From Bacillota bacterium (GTDB taxonomy: Bacteria > Bacillota_I > Bacilli_A > RF39 > UBA660), in contig JAGZRP010000080.1 of NCBI GenBank assembly GCA_018381595.1, positions 1-5,099 on the forward strand: a stretch of DNA of 5,099 bases, given 5' to 3'. Below are positions 1-5,099 of the stretch, in pieces (the first letter of the stretch is position 1; each line of letters starts with the position of its first letter). A model generated the notes under the pieces. It saw only the letters and a list, made by a program, of their open reading frames with translations. It searched no databases and was not told the origin of the DNA. The position numbers and the translations under genes were made by a program.

Positions 1-2
1 GT

Positions 3-1979
3 GCGGGTCATGATATGATTTTCCTGGATTATAGAGAATGTGGTCCTCAAGGAGAACCAAAGGTCATACATATCGATCAAGAAAATGATTATAAGATCAC
101 TTATTTGGCGGATAATTTTGAAGAATTTATATGCAATTTAATGAATGATGAAGCTTTTGATTTAGAAGATTTTGATGAAGATGATAATGATACAAAGGAA
201 GATAATGAAACAAGTAAAAAAGGAATGTTTACAGGATTTGTATTATTATCTAAAGGAAGATGGGATAAGACACAATTTATCTATGACATGAAAGAAAAAT
301 GGAATATCGATGTCAATGAAGATGAAAAAGAAAAAAGCGATGAAGCATTAGTATTTGAAGTAGACGGAATGATGGGAGTGTTAGGATTTATGCCTTATCC
401 TATTCCTGATAAAGAAGCAGAAATCAATGCAGAAAATAATTATATGTGGGCAGATGCGGTAAATGCTGCAAAAGAACATTGTGCTCATATCATGGTGGCT
501 GTTGTCGGTCAAGAGGAAGATGTATATAAGAAAGGTAAGTTATTTACAAAAATTATATCTGCTTGTTGCAGACAACCTTATGCAAGTGGAGTCTATACTA
601 GTGGAGTTGTATTCGAGCCGAGCTATTATGAAAACTTTGCTGAAATAATGAAAGAAAATCGTCTCCCTATTTACAATTGGATATGGATAGGTTTGTACCA
701 AAGCGAAAAAGGTATGAATGCTTATACTTACGGTATGGATATATTTGGCAAAGATGAGATGGAAGTTTTAGAAGCAAATGCTCAACCTGGAGATTTGTAT
801 GATTTCTTACTTGGATTGATATCTTATGTTTTAGAGTATGATGTTGTATTACAAGATAGTGAAACAATTGGATTCTCAGAAGATGACAAACATACTATCA
901 CTAGAAGCAAAGGAATTTCACTTGATGGTATGACACTAAAAATATCATACGATTCATTAGATACAGAAGATAACTTCGTTGATGAAGATGATTTAGAAGA
1001 AATAGAAAGTATATTTTCCGAATTTGATCAATTAGGAGTCATGAGAGTAGGATTTGAGGGGGGAGAACCATTTTTTAGAGACGATTGGTACGAGATTTTT
1101 AAACTAGCGGATCAGCATTATTTTAATTATTTTGTAAATACGAATGGAACTTTAATCGATGAAGATACTGCTAAAAAACTTAAAAATACAAATATAGATA
1201 AAGTGTGTGTAAGTCTTGATGGTTCGGACAGCAGAATTCATGATAAGTCAAGGGGAAAAATTGGAACATTTGATTTAACTATACGCGGTATAAATAATCT
1301 TGTAAAAGAAGAAATATTTGTGGATGGTATTATAACATTAACTAAATATAATCAAGAGGATATTTTTAATATAATCAATTTAATGACAGAATTAGGTGTT
1401 TCTGAGATTGCAATTATGCTGTTGTCTACTGTGGGGAGTGCAGGGAAATCTAAAGATAGTTGCTATCTCTCATACGAGGAACTGAAAAAAGTGGTTATTG
1501 GGTTAACAGATTTAAAAAAATTTAATAAAGTAAAACTCCCTTTATCAATGGTTCCGGTTGGAGAAGGTGAAGTTCCGTGGGAAATATATCTTCCGCTTAA
1601 AGAGGAAGGACGGTTAAATGATTTACATTTTTGGGTAGGTAATCAACATGATACATTAGGGGAAAATGCTTTTGGCTGCACTGCTGGAAAAGATAATTTT
1701 TTTGTCAATGCATATGGAGAAATCTATGGATGCTCAATGATGGGCGCTAATAATGCTTTCAAAGCTGGTGATATTAGAAAAAATACCTTAAAAGAAATAT
1801 GGAAAACGTCAAAAGTTTTTGAAACCATGAGGAAATTAGATATAAGAAATTTGGAAGGTAAATGTAAAACATGTAAAGAGTTGTCTGTCTGTATGGCTGG
1901 ATGTAGAGCTTGTGCATATGAAGCTACAGGTAATTTTAGCGGTTCAGATTTGAGATGTCCAATTGAAGTGATAGTGTAG
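3..1979 (+). CDS. Chimeric ORF: SUKH C-terminus + DUF4261 + truncated radical SAM/SPASM maturase (5' partial)
   Basis: The frame is open to the left edge: codons before the ATG at 15 read A-G-H-D, matching the [10 protein letters not shown] region of SMI1/KNR4 (SUKH) domains, so ATG15 is internal. Numbering from that Met, residues 1-44 are the SUKH C-terminus, 45-68 an acidic linker, and about 71-312 a DUF4261 domain ending in the family-typical [13 protein letters not shown]. From about residue 313 the sequence becomes a radical SAM/SPASM peptide maturase: GGEP at 349-352, CVSLDG at about 397-402, then a full SPASM pattern CX12GX4C (C555, G568, C573) and CX2CX5CX3C plus a final Cys (C617, C620, C626, C630, C648). 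The CX3CX2C motif that binds the SAM [4Fe-4S] cluster is absent. Known SPASM enzymes build thioether or C-C links in RiPPs; SUKH proteins often serve as toxin immunity proteins. I infer a deletion fusion lacking radical SAM activity; an assembly chimera is the alternative. It leads the operon with the RRE and peptidase genes. Confidence 0.85.
   Translation, partial: AGHDMIFLDYRECGPQGEPKVIHIDQENDYKITYLADNFEEFICNLMNDEAFDLEDFDEDDNDTKEDNETSKKGMFTGFVLLSKGRWDKTQFIYDMKEKWNIDVNEDEKEKSDEALVFEVDGMMGVLGFMPYPIPDKEAEINAENNYMWADAVNAAKEHCAHIMVAVVGQEEDVYKKGKLFTKIISACCRQPYASGVYTSGVVFEPSYYENFAEIMKENRLPIYNWIWIGLYQSEKGMNAYTYGMDIFGKDEMEVLEANAQPGDLYDFLLGLISYVLEYDVVLQDSETIGFSEDDKHTITRSKGISLDGMTLKISYDSLDTEDNFVDEDDLEEIESIFSEFDQLGVMRVGFEGGEPFFRDDWYEIFKLADQHYFNYFVNTNGTLIDEDTAKKLKNTNIDKVCVSLDGSDSRIHDKSRGKIGTFDLTIRGINNLVKEEIFVDGIITLTKYNQEDIFNIINLMTELGVSEIAIMLLSTVGSAGKSKDSCYLSYEELKKVVIGLTDLKKFNKVKLPLSMVPVGEGEVPWEIYLPLKEEGRLNDLHFWVGNQHDTLGENAFGCTAGKDNFFVNAYGEIYGCSMMGANNAFKAGDIRKNTLKEIWKTSKVFETMRKLDIRNLEGKCKTCKELSVCMAGCRACAYEATGNFSGSDLRCPIEVIV
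942..970 (+). other. Fusion junction between DUF4261 and radical SAM coding parts
   Basis: Up to about codon 310 (M-T-L-K-I) the protein is the natural end of a DUF4261 domain. Within a few codons it turns into the segment that, in radical SAM maturases, lies just after the CX3CX2C loop (a D-S-x-x-x-x-x-x-x acidic stretch, then a helix and the GGEP strand). No stop, start codon or ribosome binding site lies between. The exact breakpoint cannot be placed without homologues of both parents; ISYDS (942-956) could belong to either one. Confidence 0.6.
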
Positions 1980-2013
1980 TTATAATTTAGAGCTTAAGAT
2001 ATTAGAACAGATG

Positions 2014-2020
2014 AAAGGTG
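2014..2020 (+). promoter_or_regulatory. Ribosome binding site that selects the ATG at 2027
   Basis: AAAGGTG lies 6 nt before ATG 2027. The alternative in-frame GTG at 2018 overlaps this site and has no Shine-Dalgarno sequence of its own at proper distance, so the downstream ATG is the likely start. Confidence 0.65.
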
Positions 2021-2026
2021 AAATTT

Positions 2027-2287
2027 ATGAAAATAACAAAACTTAATAATTTTTTAAAAAATTGCACATTAAGAAATGATGAGGAAAATGGATATTTACT
2101 CTCTTTTAATGGAGGGGTATTTCAGTTAAACGAAGTAAGTTCTGAAATAATTTTATCTATAGAGAATGGAAAAAATAAAAAGGAAATTGCAGAAGAAATT
2201 TCCATTAAGTATCAAGTTTCAATAAAAGATGTGGAAAAAGATATTGATGAATTTTTGAAACAGTTAACTAAAATGGGGTTGTATTAG
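2027..2287 (+). CDS. PqqD-like stand-alone RiPP recognition element (86 aa)
   Basis: This small cytoplasmic protein is expected to bind the leader of a precursor peptide and present it to the radical SAM/SPASM enzyme encoded just upstream. Visible family features are the central FNGGVFQLNEVSSEIIL segment (residues 27-43), matching the PqqD-family pattern of a short strand followed by LN-x-x-x-x-x-I, then K-K-E-I-A-E-E-I and a C-terminal helix with V-x-K-D-I-D-E-F-L-x-x-L-x-x-x-G-L. Its 86 residues are normal for a discrete RRE. The start is ATG 2027, set by AAAGGTG 6 nt upstream. It lies 47 nt after the maturase stop with no terminator between, and its TAG overlaps the next GTG by one base, so all three genes are probably co-transcribed. 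The domain looks intact even though its presumed partner enzyme is broken. The substrate is unknown; the call of RRE family is firm. Confidence 0.85.
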   Translation: MKITKLNNFLKNCTLRNDEENGYLLSFNGGVFQLNEVSSEIILSIENGKNKKEIAEEISIKYQVSIKDVEKDIDEFLKQLTKMGLY

Positions 2288-3618
2288 TGAGAAGATTAAG
2301 TTGGAATTTGTCCTGTCTGTTTAGTAGCGAAGAAGAATTTTTAAAAAAGGCTAAAACCTATTGTGAAAGCAGCGTTGCATCACTACATAAAGATGATCTT
2401 TTTGAAATAGAAAAAATATTAGTTTATTCTAATTTATTATCGTATAGACAGAATAATTTTGACTTTACAAGTACATTGCATGAAATATATTGTAAACTAT
2501 ACGAAAAAAATTATAATATACAATTTAAAAAAAATGATTTTTTACTCCAAAATTACATAAATACATATGCGGAATTAAAAAATATAAACGGAGTATTTAG
2601 GAATCATATCTCATCATTATCTGAATATAGTAAAATACTACAGTGTTCGAGAAATTTTGCTTATAACAGAGAAATTTACAGAAAGTATTCTCAAAAGGTA
2701 CTGAAAAAGAGAAGTGAGAGTATTTGGAAGTCAGTGAAATTGTTAGAGGAAGATAAATTTCCATATATGGATATAGTTGATGATATATTAAGTATAATAT
2801 CAAAAGAAAAAAAGTTGATTAAGAATATTATATTAAAAAGACAAAATTATTTAAAATTATCCAATATGTATTTTTCGGATATGTTTTTTGAGTGTAATTC
2901 TCAAATCTCCGTAGATATAAATACTCTTTATGAAGGAATGAGTAGCATTTTAGATAAAAAAAATATGGAAATTGTTAATAAAATTTTTAATGATGGTTGG
3001 ATTGAGATTTCAGAGGAATTAGATCAGAATTTAACGATTTTTTCTAACATAGTACATCCATTTATCCTTACAAATTTTAATGGTAATTTGAGTACCGGAT
3101 TAGCGTTAGTTCATGAGATAGGTCATGTCTTGCAAGATGAATATGATGTAAGAAATGAGATATATGATGAAATAACTTCAATAACTTTGGAACTATTGAT
3201 TTATAAATATTTAGAAAAAAGCAAAAAAAATTGTATATACAAATTTTTAGCCAATGAGAGATGTATATTGGATATTATCAAAATTTTGCTAAAAATTAAA
3301 ATAAAAAATTTTATATTTTGCAAAAATGGAAGAAATTTGAGTGATGTAAATTTTTATTGGGAGTCAATTTTTCAAGATATGTTTTATGATAATAAAGTGA
3401 AAAAAATAGATGAGGATTTGTATCAATGGATAAATATTGATTTTTCTATACCGATTAGCCAAGATTTTGCATACCTTATAGGAACGTGTAGTGGATTATG
3501 TGTATATTATGATGAATATTTAATATCTGAGTTATTAGACAAAGCAAATAAAATAGATATCAAAGAATTCAGTACTGAATTAGAAAACAGTGTAGAAAAA
3601 ATAATTAAACGTATTTAA
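2287..3618 (+). CDS. Compact M3 (oligoendopeptidase F-like) zinc metallopeptidase, 443 aa
   Basis: This is probably the leader peptidase of the RiPP cluster, cytoplasmic since no signal peptide or clear membrane segment is seen. The N-terminus (L-S-W-N-L-S-x-L-F-x-S-x-E-E-F) resembles the W-x-L-x-x-L-F opening of PepF enzymes. The long helical N-terminal half is poorly conserved. The catalytic part begins with HPFILTNFNGNLS and the gluzincin motif HEIGH (H276, E277, H280). The likely third zinc ligand is E295 in EITS, matching the E-x-x-S of M3 peptidases. A late P-x-x-x-x-F-A-Y segment may supply the M3 substrate-binding tyrosine. At 443 residues it is clearly shorter than typical PepF (about 600), and the HEIGH-to-Glu spacing is shorter than in the classical enzymes, so it is a divergent branch. 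The start is GTG 2287, overlapping the RRE stop (TAGTG), with GGGG about 8 nt upstream. It is visibly more A/T-rich than the DUF4261 portion of the window. Confidence 0.8.
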   Translation: MRRLSWNLSCLFSSEEEFLKKAKTYCESSVASLHKDDLFEIEKILVYSNLLSYRQNNFDFTSTLHEIYCKLYEKNYNIQFKKNDFLLQNYINTYAELKNINGVFRNHISSLSEYSKILQCSRNFAYNREIYRKYSQKVLKKRSESIWKSVKLLEEDKFPYMDIVDDILSIISKEKKLIKNIILKRQNYLKLSNMYFSDMFFECNSQISVDINTLYEGMSSILDKKNMEIVNKIFNDGWIEISEELDQNLTIFSNIVHPFILTNFNGNLSTGLALVHEIGHVLQDEYDVRNEIYDEITSITLELLIYKYLEKSKKNCIYKFLANERCILDIIKILLKIKIKNFIFCKNGRNLSDVNFYWESIFQDMFYDNKVKKIDEDLYQWINIDFSIPISQDFAYLIGTCSGLCVYYDEYLISELLDKANKIDIKEFSTELENSVEKIIKRI

Positions 3619-3619
3619 G

Positions 3620-3649
3620 ACTAAACCCCTCATTTATGAGGGGGTTAGT
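3620..3649. terminator. Convergent hairpin between the peptidase gene and the minus-strand small gene
   Basis: The arms 3620-3633 and 3636-3649 form a 14-bp near-perfect inverted repeat (CCCCTCAT against ATGAGGGG at its core, one mismatch, short loop). It begins 2 nt after the peptidase stop and lies 24 nt beyond the stop of the minus-strand 22-codon gene, so it could end transcripts from both sides. Neither side has a good U-tract, so intrinsic termination is likely but not certain. Confidence 0.6.
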
Positions 3650-3672
3650 AAATGTTTAGCAAAGACTAAATT

Positions 3673-3741
3673 CTACCAAGGAAGTGTAGAACCATTTTTT
3701 CCCCAAGCCTTTACTTTGATAATGATTGGTTTTTGGTACAT
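3673..3741 (-). CDS. Small 22-aa peptide gene, candidate peptide precursor or signal
   Basis: This ORF is read on the minus strand from ATG at 3741 to TAG at 3673. The peptide starts MYQKPIII, is Lys-rich in the middle and ends WGKNGSTLPW. GGAGGT (3748-3753) sits 6 nt before the ATG within a longer AAGGAAGGAGGT, and an extended -10 box lies just upstream; together these make it far more credible than a chance 22-codon ORF. The Y-x-K-P-x-I opening resembles the Y-x-x-P-x-(L/I) leader motif that RREs bind in lasso and some other RiPP precursors (known for those families; application here is inference). It contains no Cys, so a thioether product is unlikely; Lys or Trp cross-linking would be possible. 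It converges on the peptidase gene across the shared hairpin. I do not recognise the family. The precursor of the broken maturase may instead have been lost in the upstream deletion. A second minus-strand ATG at 3746 is too close to the ribosome binding site. Confidence 0.6.
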   Translation of the reverse strand: MYQKPIIIKVKAWGKNGSTLPW

Positions 3742-3747
3742 GACATT

Positions 3748-3753
3748 ACCTCC
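3748..3753 (-). promoter_or_regulatory. Strong Shine-Dalgarno site of the 22-codon gene
   Basis: On the minus strand this reads GGAGGT inside AAGGAAGGAGGT, 6 nt before the ATG at 3741. It is the best ribosome binding site in the window. Confidence 0.75.
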
Positions 3754-3766
3754 TTCCTTTGTTATT

Positions 3767-3795
3767 ATTATAACATAGTGAGCATAGAAAATAAA
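3767..3795 (-). promoter_or_regulatory. Extended -10 promoter of the 22-codon gene
   Basis: On the minus strand TATAAT (3767-3772) is preceded by TGT, giving the extended -10 form TGnTATAAT. The -35 position, 17 bp upstream (3790-3795), reads TTTATT, a weak match, which the extended -10 could compensate. Transcription would begin near 3760, leaving a leader of about 20 nt that is mostly ribosome binding site. The stretch upstream (3781-3820) is almost pure A/T. Confidence 0.6.
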
Positions 3796-3936
3796 TAAGA
3801 AAATAAAAATATTTATAATTTGATTCTTGAAGGTAGGTCTATGAGGGACACTGGAACAGTAGCATAGTCTGATACACTACTAGAAGTGACAGATTATCTG
3901 GCCTCCAAGATATACCAACCGTACGGAAATATTTAG

Positions 3937-3943
3937 AATTGAC
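3937..3943. repeat. Left target-site duplication AATTGAC
   Basis: This is identical to 4123-4129, directly abutting the outer TG of the left inverted repeat. Confidence 0.65.
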
Positions 3944-3963
3944 TGTTTGTTGCAAAAGTAAAT

Positions 3964-4000
3964 TGGACAATATTGCAATGGGTATTTGGACATTATTGCA
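3964..4000. repeat. Tandem subterminal motif TTGGACAnnATTGCAA in the small element
   Basis: TTGGACAATATTGCAA (from 3963) is followed about 22 bases later by TTGGACATTATTGCAA (from 3986). An inverted copy with a changed centre, TTGCAACTTTGTCCAA, sits at the right end (4089-4104). Repeated subterminal boxes of this sort are typical transposase-binding sites in IS21-like ends. Confidence 0.55.
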
Positions 4001-4053
4001 AGAACTGGGAAGAGGTGAGGAATGCTTTTTATTCCTCACAGAAGCCCAGTTTT
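4001..4053. repeat. Long interrupted hairpin inside the small element
   Basis: AACTGGG (4003-4009) pairs with CCCAGTT (4045-4051). GTGAGGAAT (4015-4023) pairs with ATTCCTCAC (4031-4039) around the loop GCTTTTT, with a symmetrical 5-base internal loop between the two stems. It could act as a cruciform or as a transcription stop in either direction. Confidence 0.7.
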
Positions 4054-4062
4054 ACAGGGGGG

Positions 4063-4079
4063 TGGGGGTGTAGCCCCCA
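4063..4079. repeat. GC-rich hairpin TGGGGG/CCCCCA inside the small element
   Basis: The 6-bp stem 4063-4068 and 4074-4079 closes a TGTAG loop. A further G-run at 4057-4062 could pair with the same C-run, giving two alternative stems. It stands out in an otherwise A/T-rich window. Confidence 0.6.
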
Positions 4080-4122
4080 AGAGTATTTTGCAACTTTGTC
4101 CAAAAAGTACTTGCAAAAAACA

Positions 4123-4129
4123 AATTGAC
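4123..4129. repeat. Right target-site duplication AATTGAC
   Basis: This is identical to 3937-3943, directly abutting the right terminal CA of the 179-bp element. Confidence 0.65.
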
Positions 4130-4287
4130 TGACTATAAATGGAAAACATGCGGTTAATAAGATAAAATTCAGCGAGGAGCATTCCTGTAATTTATAAATA
4201 GCGCCAATTCAATAAAAAGAACCTCAAGGTATGATTGAGTTGCATCTTGATGGATGTAAACATAACAATAAAATCAGAGGGTTCAAC

Positions 4288-4970
4288 ATGAAATATACAC
4301 AAAACAAAAAGATCGAACAAGTAACAGATAAAACAATGGTTGTAGGTATTGATATCGGAAGTCAGCCTCATTACACCAGAGCTTTTGATAATTGTGGGCG
4401 TGAACTTAAAAAAAGAGTCTTTTTGTTCAAGAATGACCCAGAAGGATTTAATTCTTTTTATCTTTGGACAGAAACACTTAGACGAGATAATGGTAAAATT
4501 GATGTGATGCTAGGCTATGAGCCAACAGGACATTAATGGTTTGCATTGGCAAGATATGTTCGAGATTATCAGGTGATGTTGGTAATGATCAATCCATTCT
4601 CTGTTAAGAAAATCAAGGAAATTGATGATAACAGCCCAAAGAAGACAGGTTCAAAGGATCCAAAAACAATTGCAAAGCTGCAAAAATATATTGAACAAAG
4701 TAGAGCTAGTAGCTGCGTTGACATATTAATTAGAGTAAAGACCCTGTTGTAGGAGCATAAGCAACATCCAACTATGGATAAGCAGAACGAAGAAATTTAA
4801 GACCTAGCAGAGGATGGTGATCCTGGTAGATATGAGAGGTTAGTTACTGTAGAGGATTTTGTGAGAACGATAAGGATTTCATAAGGAAAAGAACGAAGAC
4901 GTTTTATTTGTTGTACTCAAAAACATCAGAAACGGGCTCATTAAAGCAGCTTCATATCCAGAAAACTCTA
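4288..4970 (+). pseudogene. IS110-family DEDD transposase, broken
   Basis: The start is ATG 4288, with AGAGG 7 nt upstream. The N-terminal RuvC-like (DEDD) domain is readable: GIDIGS with the first Asp (4351), G-Y-E-P-T-G-H with the Glu (4519), and SKDPKTIAKL with a later Asp (4657). In intact relatives GH is followed by Y-W-F; here the Tyr codon is TAA (4534), followed in frame by WFALARYVRDY. After the KL at 4675-4680 more than 100 expected residues are missing. The frame resumes in the coiled-coil/C-terminal part (about I-E-Q-S-R-A-S), with more stops at 4750, 4798 and 4882. P-G-R-Y-E-R-L-V-T-V-E-D-F (4822-4860) is a decayed Transposase_20 signature (PGxxxLLTVxGFG). Beyond 4884 only frame-shifted hints remain, so the 3' limit is approximate. 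The enzyme would be non-functional. Confidence 0.8.
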
Positions 4971-5053
4971 GCTTGAAAATATATGTAACTCGTTAACAGT
5001 TCAACCAACCCAGTAAAATCAAAAATTTTTGTTGAACATGCAATAAAAAGAAT

Positions 5054-5059
5054 AGGGAG
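5054..5059 (+). promoter_or_regulatory. Ribosome binding site of the gene leaving the window
   Basis: AGGGAG lies 6 nt before ATG 5066, a suitable spacing. No convincing promoter was seen just upstream. Confidence 0.45.
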
Positions 5060-5065
5060 TAGAAA

Positions 5066-5099
5066 ATGAAATTTAAATTTTCGCAAACAATAAGAAATA
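5066..5099 (+). CDS. Start of an unidentified gene (3' partial)
   Basis: The frame opens with ATG after AGGGAG and stays open for eleven codons to the window edge (M-K-F-K-F-S-Q-T-I-R-N). A short basic start of this kind is common before a first membrane helix, for example in sensor kinases or transporters, but too little is present to assign any function. It lies downstream of the transposase remnant and may belong to the locus that the insertion sequence separated from the peptide cluster. Confidence 0.45.
   Translation, partial: MKFKFSQTIRN

Larger units (their letters stand above)
3944..4122. mobile_element. 179-bp MITE-like element with IS21-type ends
   Basis: The two ends form an inverted repeat that aligns without gaps for 35 positions, with 10 mismatches. 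Shared blocks are TGTTT, TTGCAA, TTGGACAA and TTGCAA, at the same spacing from each outer TG. The element is flanked on both sides by the 7-bp direct repeat AATTGAC. Starting with TG, carrying repeated internal motifs near the ends, and a target duplication in the 4-8 bp range are all traits of IS21-family elements, but there is no istA/istB coding. The inside consists of two strong hairpins (4001-4053 and 4063-4079). It is probably a non-autonomous derivative mobilised in trans. The family assignment is tentative; the terminal repeat and duplication are seen directly. Confidence 0.7.
3840..4287 (+). ncRNA. IS110 left-end non-coding region, possible bridge-RNA locus (disrupted)
   Basis: IS110-group elements encode a structured guide (bridge) RNA in the non-coding flank before the transposase. 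This stretch occupies that place and has no credible gene. After removing the 179-bp insertion, about 270 bases remain. Directly visible structure includes adjacent small hairpins at 4223-4239 (CTCAA/TTGAG) and 4240-4259 (TTGCATC against GATGTAA with one G-U). I could not identify the target- and donor-binding loops, so the RNA assignment rests on position and family knowledge. Confidence 0.25.
3830..4990 (+). mobile_element. Decayed IS110-family insertion sequence, interrupted by a small element
   Basis: The core is a plus-strand IS110-type transposase pseudogene (4288 to about 4970), preceded by several hundred bases of non-coding DNA as is usual for this family. IS110 elements lack clear terminal inverted repeats and target duplications, so both ends given here are approximate: the left one is placed where the A/T-rich promoter tract ends, the right one where transposase similarity fades. 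The IS is inactive because its transposase is broken and its left flank carries an inserted 179-bp element. Confidence 0.5.

Noticed and set aside
15..17. ATG 15 as the true start of the first gene
   Set aside because: The frame is open upstream to the edge and the preceding codons (A-G-H-D) continue the SUKH domain; there is no ribosome binding site, so the start lies outside the window.
667..867. 66-codon minus-strand ORF inside the DUF4261 part
   Set aside because: It is antisense to a well-supported coding domain, with no ribosome binding site or family features.
2018..2020. GTG 2018 as the start of the RRE gene
   Set aside because: It sits inside the AAAGGTG ribosome binding site of ATG 2027 and would add only V/M-K-F before the family N-terminus.
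2597..2803. 68-codon minus-strand ORF inside the peptidase gene
   Set aside because: It is antisense to the peptidase and a by-product of A/T-rich composition.
3673..3741. Streptococcal SHP-type quorum-sensing peptide
   Set aside because: The length is similar, but the peptide is Lys-rich and lacks the hydrophobic C-terminal half of SHP peptides, and no Rgg-like regulator is visible.
3713..3746. Alternative minus-strand start at 3746 giving an 11-codon peptide (M-S-C-T-K-N-Q...)
   Set aside because: Only one base separates GGAGGT from this ATG, too close for initiation; ATG 3741 has proper spacing and a longer frame.
3839..4039. 66-codon minus-strand ORF
   Set aside because: It crosses the left boundary of the inserted 179-bp element and its target duplication, and shows no recognisable domain, so it is a chance frame.
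4999..5037. Inverted repeat GTTCAAC/GTTGAAC as a terminal repeat or terminator
   Set aside because: Only 7 bp pair across a 25-base gap in A/T-rich DNA; IS110 elements lack such ends and no T-run follows.
1..5099. CRISPR array, tRNA or rRNA genes
   Set aside because: No regularly spaced direct repeats and no tRNA- or rRNA-like sequence were seen on either strand.

Overview
The window looks like an AT-rich, low-GC Gram-positive (Firmicutes, probably clostridial) chromosome: strong AGGAGG-type ribosome binding sites, very A/T-biased codon use, and protein families typical of that group. No taxonomic search could be run, so this is inference.

Region 1 (1-3650) is a three-gene, same-strand cluster for making a ribosomally synthesised, post-translationally modified peptide (RiPP), but its first gene is a chimera. 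The ORF running in from the left edge to 1979 joins the C-terminal end of a SUKH (SMI1/KNR4) domain, an acidic linker and a whole DUF4261 domain, in frame, to the C-terminal two thirds of a radical SAM/SPASM peptide maturase. The join, near 942-970, falls where DUF4261 proteins normally end and just downstream of where the maturase should carry its CX3CX2C [4Fe-4S]/SAM motif. That motif is absent, while the SPASM auxiliary-cluster cysteines are all present. The enzyme is therefore predicted to be dead, probably through a deletion that also removed whatever lay between the two parent genes (or through an assembly error). Behind it lie an 86-residue stand-alone PqqD-like RiPP recognition element (2027-2287) and, with a 1-nt overlap, a compact M3/oligoendopeptidase F-like zinc peptidase (2287-3618). 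The expected division of labour is leader binding by the RRE, modification by the SPASM enzyme and leader removal by the peptidase.

Region 2 (3619-3830) holds a convergent hairpin and, on the minus strand, an unlisted 22-codon gene (3673-3741) with an extended -10 promoter and a near-perfect Shine-Dalgarno sequence. Its product begins with a Y-x-x-P-x-I pattern resembling leader motifs recognised by RREs and ends in a W/G/N/S/T/P-rich tail. It is the best candidate in the window for a peptide precursor or signal.

Region 3 (about 3830-4990) is a decayed IS110-family insertion sequence. It has a long non-coding left flank, where such elements encode their guide (bridge) RNA, and a transposase pseudogene with an in-frame stop and a large internal deletion. 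The left flank is itself interrupted by a 179-bp non-autonomous element (3944-4122) with IS21-like TG-starting inverted repeats and a 7-bp target duplication, AATTGAC.

The window ends with the first codons of another plus-strand gene (5066 onward). The overall picture is an accessory locus of peptide biosynthesis eroded by rearrangement and nested mobile elements.
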